Assembly: GCF_025995175.1 (NCBI RefSeq)
Contig: NZ_BAPV01000004.1
Location: 310,001 to 374,000 of the forward strand
Reading direction: 5' to 3'
Length of the DNA: 64,000 nucleotides
Source of the DNA: Asaia krungthepensis NRIC 0535
Lineage (GTDB): Bacteria; Pseudomonadota; Alphaproteobacteria; Acetobacterales; Acetobacteraceae
In this document: positions 56,722 to 64,000 of the stretch, one piece after another
Position numbering within the stretch: position 1 is the first letter of the stretch
How the letters are laid out: the number at the start of each line of letters is the position of its first letter
The notes under the pieces: generated by a model
What the model saw: only the letters and a program-made list of their open reading frames with translations
Databases searched by the model: none
What the model was told of the DNA's origin: nothing
Made by a program: the position numbers and the translations under genes

Positions 56722-57018
56722 ATGCCTGACTATGACCACCCCGCCTCAGACGACCTTACTCTTCTGGGTGTTCTGCGCGGACTGGCCGACCCGATCCGTC
56801 TTGAGATCGTCCAGCACCTTGGCAAAGTTCCCGAGGCAAGTTGCGCGGCGCTTCTTGGCGACCGCCCCCGGTCGAGCATGTCTCATCACTTTCAGGTGCT
56901 GCGCGATAGCGGTTTGTTGCACACCCGTATACAGGGCGTGCAACACTTCAACTCCCTGAGGAAAGAGGATCTGGACAGGCGTTTCCCGGGACTGATGGAT
57001 GCCGTCCTCGCGGAGTGA
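56722..57018 (+). CDS. ArsR-type winged-helix regulator
   Basis: A 98-residue protein. LLGVLRGLADPIRLEIVQHLG is the first helix pair, RSSMSHHFQVLRDSGLLHTRIQGVQHFNSL the recognition helix and wing. The metal-binding ELCVCDL box of arsenic sensors is missing; there is a single cysteine (Cys41, EASCAALLG) near the DNA-binding helices. It could therefore sense electrophiles or oxidants by Cys modification rather than metals. It is divergent from the Old Yellow Enzyme gene, which it presumably represses. Confidence 0.9.
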   Translation: MPDYDHPASDDLTLLGVLRGLADPIRLEIVQHLGKVPEASCAALLGDRPRSSMSHHFQVLRDSGLLHTRIQGVQHFNSLRKEDLDRRFPGLMDAVLAE

Positions 57019-57072
57019 CGCCGACGGATTCCTGGTGCCCAAGGGACCGGGTTAAACAAGAGAGAAACAACG

Positions 57073-59199
57073 ATGGCACGATTTCTTCTGACCTGGCACG
57101 GCGCCATCGTTTGCTGGGAACATGGCATTCTGAGGCCTGCCAGCCTCACCGAGGTCGCTAAAGGACACGTCACACCTCTTCTGCTCGATGAGTCCCTCTC
57201 GATCGTTGATGGCCCCTCCTGTATCCGGATCGAACCGGCCCATTCCGATGCTCATCCCGGTGCGATTGTCATCCGATCGGGCAGTCTTCACGTGAGCTGC
57301 CGCAATGGGCAGGAATTCCTGCCTGTACCGCAGCAGGCCGGCTGGGAGCATTTCATGCCCCTCATGCCTGAAAACGTCTCTCTCCTTGCGTATTGCTGCG
57401 AAACGACGTGGGTGACAGAGGATCGGCATCTTGCAAAAGCCCAATGCAGCGAGTTCGCGCTGTCATTCGGGAATGAGCGTTTTGCTCTGGATGCCCTTCA
57501 CCTCTCACCGGGCGGTGACACTCTCACGCTCCCGGATGGACGCCGATACACCGCTTTTCCCGATGTGGCGTTTGCGACGGCCGTAAAGACCGTTGAAACC
57601 CTGCTGCGCGATCCCGAGACCATTCATATATCGAGCGTTTGGGCGAACGGCTCCCAACTTGCAGAAGCCCTCTTCCACGTCATCACCATCCCCCATCACG
57701 CGCCCCACCTCTATCATCTGGCGCGGCTCTGCGCCCTACTCGATCTGAATGAAGCCGCGCTGGCCTGCCTGGATGCCCTCGTTGGGCGTATGACGACAGC
57801 CGAGCTTTCCTGGGCAAGGGCGATCGTCGTGTACCGTCAGGGCAAGGAAAACGACGCCCGAGATTGTTTGCGTGATGCGCTTCTCGACGCCGCAACACGG
57901 TCACAGCGTGAGCCCCTCATCCTGAGAACCATGGAGAGATTTCTGGCCCCCGGATTTCATCCGCTGGTCGTTTCCCGCATCGCAAATGAATTGTACCAGG
58001 TTTACTTTGACGCCGAATTCCTGAAACCTCTTGTCCCCTCACGCCTCCCTGCGGATGCAGGATACGAACTTCGACAGGCCTATCTTCAGACGATCGAAGA
58101 ACTATGGGGACACTGCCATTCGGACAAACGTGAGCTGTTCATCGAGACGGAGCACGAAGCCAATGGTGAGTCTCATGCGCTTCGCATCGTGCAGGGACAT
58201 GAGGCCTGGTATCGGGGTGCGACCGATCAGGCGAATGCTCACTACGAACGGGCCCGTCAGCTCTCCATGGAGTCCGGGTTGCACTTCGTACATTTCAATT
58301 GCGGGGCCTATTCCTGGCTGACCGGTTCGCCCCGTTCCGCTGAGCCCGATCCTCTCGATCTGTCAGGCTGGACGTGGGACTGGCATGGTGGAGAGGACGG
58401 TGAGGAGCAGCCCGATCTTTGCGTGGTGGCGGGCAGCGACAAGGGTTATTTCCGGTTTGTTCCCAAGCTGATTGCCTCCCTCGTGCAGGGCTGTGCCGAG
58501 GGTACGCGCCCGGGCATGATCCGCCTCGTGCTGGGCATTGCAAGCCCCAATCCTGATCAGATCGCTTTTCTGCAGCGCGTTGCGCTGGCGTTGAGCGCTG
58601 CACGCAGCCCTGTTGCCCTGAGTTTTGCCCATGGGATTCTGGCGCATAATGACGGCGCGACCTTTTCGTGCATTCGCTATCTGATGATGCCCGAAATCGT
58701 CACGCGGTTCTCCTGCCCCGTCATGACGACGGACATGGACGCCATGTTCCCCGCCGATTTCCTCCCCCTCTCCGAGGATTTGCGGGCACGATACGATTAT
58801 GGCTTCCGACTTTATGCCTTCGACAAGGAAGGCAGACAGTTCATGGGGGAACCCTGGGGGTTCGGGGCCGGGGTCTCCTTTTTCGGCGAGACCGCGCTAC
58901 TACCGACCCTGGCGCAGGGTTTGCACGACTATATCCGCACGGCCTATCTCACAGCCAATCCCACCAACTGGTGCATCGACCAGTGCGCCCTGGCGGCCGT
59001 GTTCCATCACCACCTCAAACCGAGATGGGCCGCGCTGCGCATCCGCTTCATGGATATTCCACCCACCCCGGTCGTGATGCCGCACCATACGGGTATGGAC
59101 AAGAATGGCTTCGCCGCCTGGGATGGTATCGTGTCGACAGACAGGATCTATAGCGCGCTCGGCATCGACCCGGCAGAGGCCAACGCTCTCATCACCTGA
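57073..59199 (+). CDS. Large uncharacterised protein with putative glycosyltransferase C-terminal half
   Basis: A 708-residue protein without signal peptide. Residues 1-190 are a beta-rich region of unknown type. Residues about 200-400 are helical, TPR-like (HHAPHLYHLARLCALLDLNEAALACLDALV; HEAWYRGATDQANAHYERARQLS). The last 270 residues look like a GT-A nucleotide-sugar enzyme: LCVVAGSDKGYFRFVPKLIASL, the DxD motif in MTTDMDAMFP (Asp554 and Asp556), a GFGAGVSFFGETALL region and NWCIDQCALAAVFHH. It begins 54 bases after the ArsR-type gene. It resembles the multidomain glycosyltransferase at 41-43.9 kb in having TPR plus transferase parts. Function unproven. Confidence 0.8.
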   Translation: MARFLLTWHGAIVCWEHGILRPASLTEVAKGHVTPLLLDESLSIVDGPSCIRIEPAHSDAHPGAIVIRSGSLHVSCRNGQEFLPVPQQAGWEHFMPLMPENVSLLAYCCETTWVTEDRHLAKAQCSEFALSFGNERFALDALHLSPGGDTLTLPDGRRYTAFPDVAFATAVKTVETLLRDPETIHISSVWANGSQLAEALFHVITIPHHAPHLYHLARLCALLDLNEAALACLDALVGRMTTAELSWARAIVVYRQGKENDARDCLRDALLDAATRSQREPLILRTMERFLAPGFHPLVVSRIANELYQVYFDAEFLKPLVPSRLPADAGYELRQAYLQTIEELWGHCHSDKRELFIETEHEANGESHALRIVQGHEAWYRGATDQANAHYERARQLSMESGLHFVHFNCGAYSWLTGSPRSAEPDPLDLSGWTWDWHGGEDGEEQPDLCVVAGSDKGYFRFVPKLIASLVQGCAEGTRPGMIRLVLGIASPNPDQIAFLQRVALALSAARSPVALSFAHGILAHNDGATFSCIRYLMMPEIVTRFSCPVMTTDMDAMFPADFLPLSEDLRARYDYGFRLYAFDKEGRQFMGEPWGFGAGVSFFGETALLPTLAQGLHDYIRTAYLTANPTNWCIDQCALAAVFHHHLKPRWAALRIRFMDIPPTPVVMPHHTGMDKNGFAAWDGIVSTDRIYSALGIDPAEANALIT

Positions 59200-59298
59200 G
59201 AAACCCGGCAGCTTCTGTAATCGAGGCTAGGCTCGCGGATGCCTGGGTCGCAAGTAACTATCGACAAGTGCCTGCCCGGTTACGGGCCCCGCTCCTCT

Positions 59299-59643
59299 TT
59301 ACTGCGGTGAGAGGGCGAACTGTGCTGTGACGAGCCCCGTATCCGGGTTCCACACGACAACCTGTTCTCCATCGGGGTTGCCGATCAGCAGCACGATGGA
59401 GCCATCCGGCCGGACGGATTGCGCTATGATATGCCCGGTCCCATGATAGACGACACCGCGTTGGGGGCTGCTCTTTGGCGCGATCATGGGCGCAGATGCG
59501 CTGTGATGGCCTATACTGTCCCCTGACAAGGCTCTATGGGCAATTACGCCGATCAGCCCCGCCACGCCGAGCACGATCATCACACCCATGATGATGACGG
59601 CTGCCATGAGCGTTCGGGAAACGGGTGGGGCCGGGGTAGTCAT
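59299..59643 (-). CDS. Small single-span membrane protein
   Basis: A 114-residue protein with one N-terminal membrane helix (LMAAVIIMGVMIVLGVAGLIGVIAH) and a periplasmic part of about 75 residues. That part holds HIIAQSVRPDGSIVLLIGNPDGEQVVVWNPDTG, a short beta-rich domain. The family is not recognised. It is divergent from rluD with 33 bases between the starts; a similar small membrane gene beside rluD occurs in relatives as far as I recall, but I cannot confirm it here. Confidence 0.75.
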   Translation of the reverse strand: MTTPAPPVSRTLMAAVIIMGVMIVLGVAGLIGVIAHRALSGDSIGHHSASAPMIAPKSSPQRGVVYHGTGHIIAQSVRPDGSIVLLIGNPDGEQVVVWNPDTGLVTAQFALSPQ

Positions 59644-59676
59644 GGCGAGGCGCGATCCTAATTGCTAAAGGGGCAC

Positions 59677-60660
59677 ATGACCGAAGCCTACGCCCCCGAT
59701 GCCGACCGATTCGATTTCGATGTCACGCCCGATCAGGCCGGGCAGCGCCTCGACCGCTTTCTCGCGGAATCGATCGGCAGCCTGTCCCGTTCGCGCGTCA
59801 AATCCCTGATCGAGGCCGGACAGGTTTATTGCGATGGCGCCATCATACGCGAGCCATCAGAAACCACCAGAGCAGGGCGTCATGTCACGCTCATCCTCCC
59901 CCCCGCAGCCCCGGCCCGCCCACAGGCCGAAGATCTTCCCTTGCCCATCCTGTTTGAGGACCGCGATCTCATCGTGCTCGACAAGCCCGCCGGACTGGTC
60001 GTGCATCCCGCCCCCGGTAATGAAACAGGCACTTTAGTCAATGCTCTGCTCGGCCATTGCGGCGACGATCTGGAAGGGATCGGCGGCGAAAAGCGCCCCG
60101 GCATCGTGCATCGTCTCGACAAGGATACTTCGGGACTCATGGTCGTGGCCAAGACCCCCATGGCCCATAACGCCCTTTCCGACGCCTTCGCCGCACGTGA
60201 CATCGACAGGGCCTATCGCGCTCTGGCCTGGGGCTTGCTCCCCTCCCAGATCAGCTATGACGGGGCCATCGGCCGCGACAAGCGCGACCGCAAGCGCATG
60301 ACCGTGGTCACACAGGGCGGCAAGCATGCCCTTACCCATGTGCGCTGCCTCGAAGCCTTCGACGCCTCGGTAAGCCTCGTGGAGTGCAAGCTCGCCACGG
60401 GGCGTACCCATCAGATCCGGGTCCATCTGTCGCAGGCAGGCCATCCGCTTCTGGGCGACCCGGTCTATCTGCGCCGCATTCCCGCTGCGGCACGCGGCCT
60501 TCAGGACCCGGCAAAACGCGCCGCGCTCGATTTTCCGCGTCAGGCCCTGCACGCGGCGCGTCTGGGTTTCACGCATCCACGGACGAAAGAGACGCTCCTC
60601 TTTACCTCAGAGCCCCCTGAGGATTTCCAGACCCTGCTGCGCACCCTGCGCGGGGGTTAA
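59677..60660 (+). CDS. rluD: 23S rRNA pseudouridine synthase, RluD family
   Basis: A 327-residue enzyme. The N-terminal S4 domain is GQRLDRFLAESIGSLSRSRVKSLIEAGQVYCDG. The catalytic domain has VLDKPAGLVVHPAPGN, the catalytic Asp in GIVHRLDKDTSGLMVVAK, LATGRTHQIRVHLSQAGHPLLGD and the C-terminal ARQALHA-like FPRQALHAARLGFTHP. It modifies helix 69 of 23S rRNA. The start is fixed by the AAAGGGG ribosome site. rpoH follows on the same strand after a 241-base leader, a pairing frequent in alphaproteobacteria. Confidence 0.95.
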   Translation: MTEAYAPDADRFDFDVTPDQAGQRLDRFLAESIGSLSRSRVKSLIEAGQVYCDGAIIREPSETTRAGRHVTLILPPAAPARPQAEDLPLPILFEDRDLIVLDKPAGLVVHPAPGNETGTLVNALLGHCGDDLEGIGGEKRPGIVHRLDKDTSGLMVVAKTPMAHNALSDAFAARDIDRAYRALAWGLLPSQISYDGAIGRDKRDRKRMTVVTQGGKHALTHVRCLEAFDASVSLVECKLATGRTHQIRVHLSQAGHPLLGDPVYLRRIPAAARGLQDPAKRAALDFPRQALHAARLGFTHPRTKETLLFTSEPPEDFQTLLRTLRGG

Positions 60661-60901
60661 TTAGGAGTAATGTGGTACGTTTTCTTGACTCGAAAATCGG
60701 TGTATGATCCACTCATGGTCAATCCGACGAAGTGACGCGCCGCCGGAATGGACGTACCGTCTGGCATCGCTCATGCTGAGGATGCTGCGCGGGGACGATA
60801 GTCCTTCCCTAAACAAGCGTCACCCGGTGTCGGGAACCCGGACGGGGTCACCCCCGTAGATAAGGTTCCTCTCTACACCGGGCGAAAGGAGTTGCAGCCC
60901 A
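60661..60901 (+). promoter_or_regulatory. rpoH leader with predicted secondary structure
   Basis: CCCGGTGT (60823-60830) can pair with ACACCGGG (60875-60882), closing a multi-branch structure. It contains ACGGGG-TCAC-CCCCGT (60842-60857) and a smaller CGGG..CCCG element. The closing stem ends three bases before the ribosome site AAAGGAG (60885-60891). This may be a temperature-responsive or translation-limiting element. A promoter is not clear: TTGACT at about 60685 and TATGAT are only 12 bases apart. Confidence 0.5.
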
Positions 60902-61816
60902 ATGGCCTCTTCCGCCGTGATGTCTCTCGGTCCTGAAAACAACCTGACCCGTTATCTCCAGGACATCCGTAAATTCCCCATCCTGACCCCCCAAGAAGAA
61001 GGTGAGCTTGCCCGGCGCTGGCGCGACCGTCAGGACGACGCCGCGGCCCACAAGTTGGTCACCTCCCACCTGCGCCTCGTCGCCAAGATCGCCATGGGCT
61101 ATCGCGGCTACGGCCTTCCGCTGAACGAATTGATCAGCGAAGGCAATATCGGCATGATGCAGGCTGTCAAACGCTTCGATCCCGATCGTGGCTTCCGGCT
61201 GGCTACTTATGCCATGTGGTGGATCCGTGCCGCGATGCAAGAGTACATCCTGCATAGCTGGTCGCTCGTCAAAATGGGTACCACGGCCTCGCAGAAGAAA
61301 CTGTTCTTCAATCTGCGCCGTCTCAAGGGCCAGATGCAGGCGATCGACGATGGCGACCTCAAGCCCGAGCAGGTCGACAAGATTGCAACGACGCTGGGTG
61401 TGCCCGAGCAGGACGTTGTGTCGATGAACCAGCGTCTCTCTGCGCCGGATCACAGCCTGAATGCCCCCCTGCGCAGCGACAGCGAGGGCGAATGGCAGGA
61501 CTGGCTGGTCGATGACCAGGAGAGTCAGGAGACTACGCTCGGTGAGGCTGAGGAAATGAGCGGGCGTCAGGCTTTGCTGACCGAAGCCATGAAATCGCTC
61601 AATGAACGTGAACGCCATATCCTGACCGAGCGACGCCTCAAGGACGAGCCTTCCACGCTGGAAGAGCTCTCGCATGAATATGGCGTGTCACGGGAGCGTA
61701 TCCGCCAGATCGAGGCTCGTGCCTTCGAGAAACTGCAGAAGGCCATGGCAGCGGAAGTCGAACTCCGCCGAAAGCAGGATGAGGGAATTTCCCTTCATCA
61801 TCATATTCAGGCGTGA
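60902..61816 (+). CDS. rpoH: Heat-shock sigma factor sigma-32
   Basis: A 304-residue sigma factor. Region 2 contains LVAKIAMGYRGYGLPLNELISEGNIGMMQAVKRFDPDRGFRLATYAMWWIRAAMQEYIL spread over helices 2.1-2.4. The RpoH box SQKKLFFNLRRLK, specific to sigma-32, follows. Region 4 has LNERERHILTERRL and the helix-turn-helix LEELSHEYGVSRERIRQIEARAFEKL. It directs RNA polymerase to chaperone and protease promoters. AAAGGAG lies before the ATG within a structured leader, and a clear terminator follows. Confidence 0.97.
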   Translation: MASSAVMSLGPENNLTRYLQDIRKFPILTPQEEGELARRWRDRQDDAAAHKLVTSHLRLVAKIAMGYRGYGLPLNELISEGNIGMMQAVKRFDPDRGFRLATYAMWWIRAAMQEYILHSWSLVKMGTTASQKKLFFNLRRLKGQMQAIDDGDLKPEQVDKIATTLGVPEQDVVSMNQRLSAPDHSLNAPLRSDSEGEWQDWLVDDQESQETTLGEAEEMSGRQALLTEAMKSLNERERHILTERRLKDEPSTLEELSHEYGVSRERIRQIEARAFEKLQKAMAAEVELRRKQDEGISLHHHIQA

Positions 61817-61823
61817 CCTGAAG

Positions 61824-61859
61824 AAAGGGAGGACGAATCACACTCATCCTCCCTTTTTT
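61824..61859 (+). terminator. Intrinsic terminator of rpoH
   Basis: A 10-bp stem (AAAGGGAGGA and TCCTCCCTTT) with a 13-base loop, followed by TTT. Confidence 0.88.
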
Positions 61860-61944
61860 ACGTCTTTCAGCTAGGCCACTTCTTCATCGTATCCTGATGC
61901 CGCAGCTTATTGCTCAGATATTCGGCCGCACCTCGGCCCGTCTC

Positions 61945-64000
61945 TCAGGCTGCTGAAACAAATGGCTCCGTCCCACCCGTATTCTGCTCATCCAGCCGGT
62001 AGGGGCCACAGGCGCGGATCTCGATCGTCAGGACGCTGTCGGCGCTGGATGCCGTTTCGGCAAGCGACAGGAAACCGGCGCCGTCAGTCCAGTTCTCTCC
62101 GGAGCAGCTCTTGTGCCATCCCAAGTCCCGCATGGCTCCGTGATGGGACGTCACGCCCCATTGCCCCGATGCCGTGAAATGGTTGATCGCGCCCACGCTC
62201 ACCCCCAGTCGCCGACGATCATCGACAAAAGGTCCGATGAGGTCGCAGGGCCGCGCCACGCGGGAGACGATGTGAAGCGCGCACGTATCGGCGGGCAAAG
62301 TGAAGACATAGCTGTCACCAGCCCGGCGCGAAGGGGTGATTTCCCGCCCGTTCTGGCAAAGAAGGCGCAGATCCGGGTCATGGGTTACAGCCATCCCTTC
62401 TGGCTGAGCATCCTCCCCCGCGAAACGCGTGTGAAGCTGCTCGGCAAATTTCCGGTCAACGCGAAGTGGCAGAGCCCGGTTAGCGGCCTGACCGTCGCGC
62501 AGCACGGCAACGTTGCCTCTTGCCTGAAAGCCCTCGCGATTCCCGGTGTCCAGATAGCTCTCAGCCGGTGTGTTTTCTGCGAGCAGGATGGCATGATCGG
62601 CCAACTCGATATGGAAATATTCGTAGCTCAGCATCGCCCGGTCGTAAAAGATCGTCCGACCATTCACGAGCATACGGATCGGAATGAGTGCCCCTTCGAA
62701 AGCAAAGCAATGCTCCGGCGTGACCAGCAGGTCGCGGGCTGGAATACCCGGCTCGAAGGCGTTAGCGAGAATGCGTACGGGATAACCGGCAAGGTCGTCA
62801 GGCTGGTGAGATTCCAACCGGTTGAAACGGCTGCCGATCCACAGGATCGGACGATACACTACGTCGTCTCCCACCACGCAGGCCACAGCCTCGCCGATCT
62901 CGAGATCCTCCACCCGGATCTCACCACGCGCGGTGCGGATATGGGTGCCTTTCAGAAAGCAGACTTCCGTGACGGATTTATTGACCACCAGATGGCCACC
63001 CGTGCTCACCGAGGGGTCGAGCACAACGGAGCTCGTATAGGCTGAGACGTTCCCGCCCGATCCCACTTGCGGGCTGATCAGTGAGCCACCTGACTGCACG
63101 GTCGAGAGATCGACCCCGTAACCATTATTGTAGTAGAGATCATTGACCGAACTGCCCCCGGCAAGAACCGAAACGGGCACCGAATTGAACTGATTGCCAC
63201 TCGTGATGCCACCGGCGCTGACATAGACCGTTCCATTGCCGATATAGGAACTCAGCAATGTTCCGCCGTTCTGGACATAGACGGTGTTCGCAACACCCGA
63301 CAGACCGCTTGCCACAGCGCCACTCATGACCGTGAGAACGGCTCCGTTACCGAGTGATGCCGGTGCCTGCACAATAGTCGCGCCGCTCTGGAATACCGTG
63401 ACGCCCCCTGAATTCACGGCGCTCCAGACGCCGACGAGTACAGTACCGGAGCCTGCGGGAGGCGTCGTGGGCGGGGTGATCGTTCCCCCCATCGACGTGT
63501 AGGTTTCGAGATAGGTATTCGCTTCCGCGTGCAGATCGGAAAGGTTCACGCCCGAACCGATATAGGCCGAGCCGCCCGAGGTGATATCGACCCCGTTGAT
63601 CGTTGCCCCGGTTGCAGCACTGAGCATCGTGTTGTTGTTGATCGTCGCGTTGTTGAGCGTTGCACCACTGGCAACCGTCACGGGCTGCACCGCATAATTG
63701 TACCAGGAATAGGTGTCGTCAGTGGACACTGCCCCGGGATTGAGCGTGACTGCACAGCCGTCGAAGCGGTTATCGCTCACCGAAGCGCCACTATTGACGC
63801 GCACATAGGTACGGGTCACATGCGAGTCCGTGAGCGCCCCGCCGGCATAGATGCTGATCGTGGGAATTGTAGCTTCGATGCATCCGAGGCCGGTTACCGT
63901 GGCACCGGACATGACATAAAGCGTGGCCGCATTGAGAATGACGGGGCCACTGACGGTCATAGTGGTGTTTTTATAGACCGTCTCACCGCCAATATTGACT
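61945..64000 (-). CDS. Hint-domain surface-type protein, start outside window
   Basis: A paralogue of the 14.8-kb gene. The frame remains open to the right edge: upstream of an internal ATG at 63960 it reads VNIGGETVYKNTT, which matches the repeat unit after GVWSAV, so the true start lies just beyond base 64000. The AIDA-like repeats come first (VMSGATVTGL; SIYAGGALTDS; NATINNNTMLS, then a second GVWSAV unit after a PTTPPAG linker). The Hint domain begins at CFLKGTHIRTARGEIRVEDLEIGE (Cys codon 62959-62961) with LLVTPEHCFAFEGALIPIRML and YEYFHIELADHAIL. The C-terminal domain has GPFVDDRRRLGVSVG. Convergent with rpoH. Confidence 0.88.
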   Translation of the reverse strand, partial: VNIGGETVYKNTTMTVSGPVILNAATLYVMSGATVTGLGCIEATIPTISIYAGGALTDSHVTRTYVRVNSGASVSDNRFDGCAVTLNPGAVSTDDTYSWYNYAVQPVTVASGATLNNATINNNTMLSAATGATINGVDITSGGSAYIGSGVNLSDLHAEANTYLETYTSMGGTITPPTTPPAGSGTVLVGVWSAVNSGGVTVFQSGATIVQAPASLGNGAVLTVMSGAVASGLSGVANTVYVQNGGTLLSSYIGNGTVYVSAGGITSGNQFNSVPVSVLAGGSSVNDLYYNNGYGVDLSTVQSGGSLISPQVGSGGNVSAYTSSVVLDPSVSTGGHLVVNKSVTEVCFLKGTHIRTARGEIRVEDLEIGEAVACVVGDDVVYRPILWIGSRFNRLESHQPDDLAGYPVRILANAFEPGIPARDLLVTPEHCFAFEGALIPIRMLVNGRTIFYDRAMLSYEYFHIELADHAILLAENTPAESYLDTGNREGFQARGNVAVLRDGQAANRALPLRVDRKFAEQLHTRFAGEDAQPEGMAVTHDPDLRLLCQNGREITPSRRAGDSYVFTLPADTCALHIVSRVARPCDLIGPFVDDRRRLGVSVGAINHFTASGQWGVTSHHGAMRDLGWHKSCSGENWTDGAGFLSLAETASSADSVLTIEIRACGPYRLDEQNTGGTEPFVSAA

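Noticed and set aside
60683-60710. A sigma-70 promoter for rpoH (TTGACT...TATGAT)
   Set aside because: The two hexamers are separated by only about 12 bases, too short for a functional pair.

Overview
The window reads as chromosomal DNA of an alphaproteobacterium, most probably an acetic acid bacterium (Acetobacteraceae). The lines of evidence are: high G+C coding sequence with strong third-position bias; a circularly permuted two-piece tmRNA with an ANDN-type tag beside an alphaproteobacterial SspB; flavin-dependent ThyX; an OprB sugar porin; an exported aldose 1-epimerase; an alphaproteobacterial-type RpoH; and Hint-domain surface proteins of a kind I associate with acetic acid bacteria. 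The genus cannot be fixed from this stretch. No insertion sequence, prophage or CRISPR array was seen.

Layout. 1-1.4 kb: the end of an RTX-like secreted protein. 1.5-10 kb: stress and maintenance genes (aldo/keto reductase, topoisomerase IB, the ahpC-ahpF operon divergent from oxyR, a lytic-transglycosylase-like lipoprotein, thyX). 10.0-11.0 kb: the tmRNA gene followed by sspB. 11.2-13.9 kb: a TetR regulator divergent from a hydrolase, with a perfect 24-bp palindrome, then an AbrB-type membrane protein and a VOC protein. 14.2-16.9 kb: an AT-rich promoter region and a Hint-domain protein with two internal repeats. 16.9-19.3 kb: azoR-yceI divergent from a LysR regulator. 19.5-23.0 kb: the queuosine operon queA-tgt-queG plus a small ribbon-helix-helix protein. 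23.1-33.6 kb: a Tlde1/DUF2778 protein with a small membrane partner, a large hybrid histidine kinase, a DjlA-like co-chaperone, a TauE-type transporter, exported GalM, MlaA-MlaC, a phosphoesterase and a GNAT. 33.7-38.4 kb: ettA, a tRNA with anticodon CAU, a SelW-like protein, ppa and oprB.

38.4-49.4 kb is the main accessory block. It is a minus-strand cluster encoding a type I secretion ABC transporter, its HlyD adaptor, a Sel1-repeat protein, a three-part glycosyltransferase, an uncharacterised protein and a second glycosyltransferase. It looks like a system that exports and perhaps glycosylates a surface protein. The RTX-like protein at the left edge and the two Hint-domain paralogues (14.8 kb and the right edge) are candidate clients, but no linkage proves this. 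49.6-64 kb: a short CobW-like protein, full-length metH, a YdcF-like protein, an outer-membrane barrel, an Old Yellow Enzyme with a divergent ArsR-type regulator and a palindromic operator candidate, a 708-residue putative glycosyltransferase, rluD, rpoH with a structured leader, and the second Hint-domain protein running off the window.

All identifications come from reading the translated sequence and recognising motifs; no database search was run.
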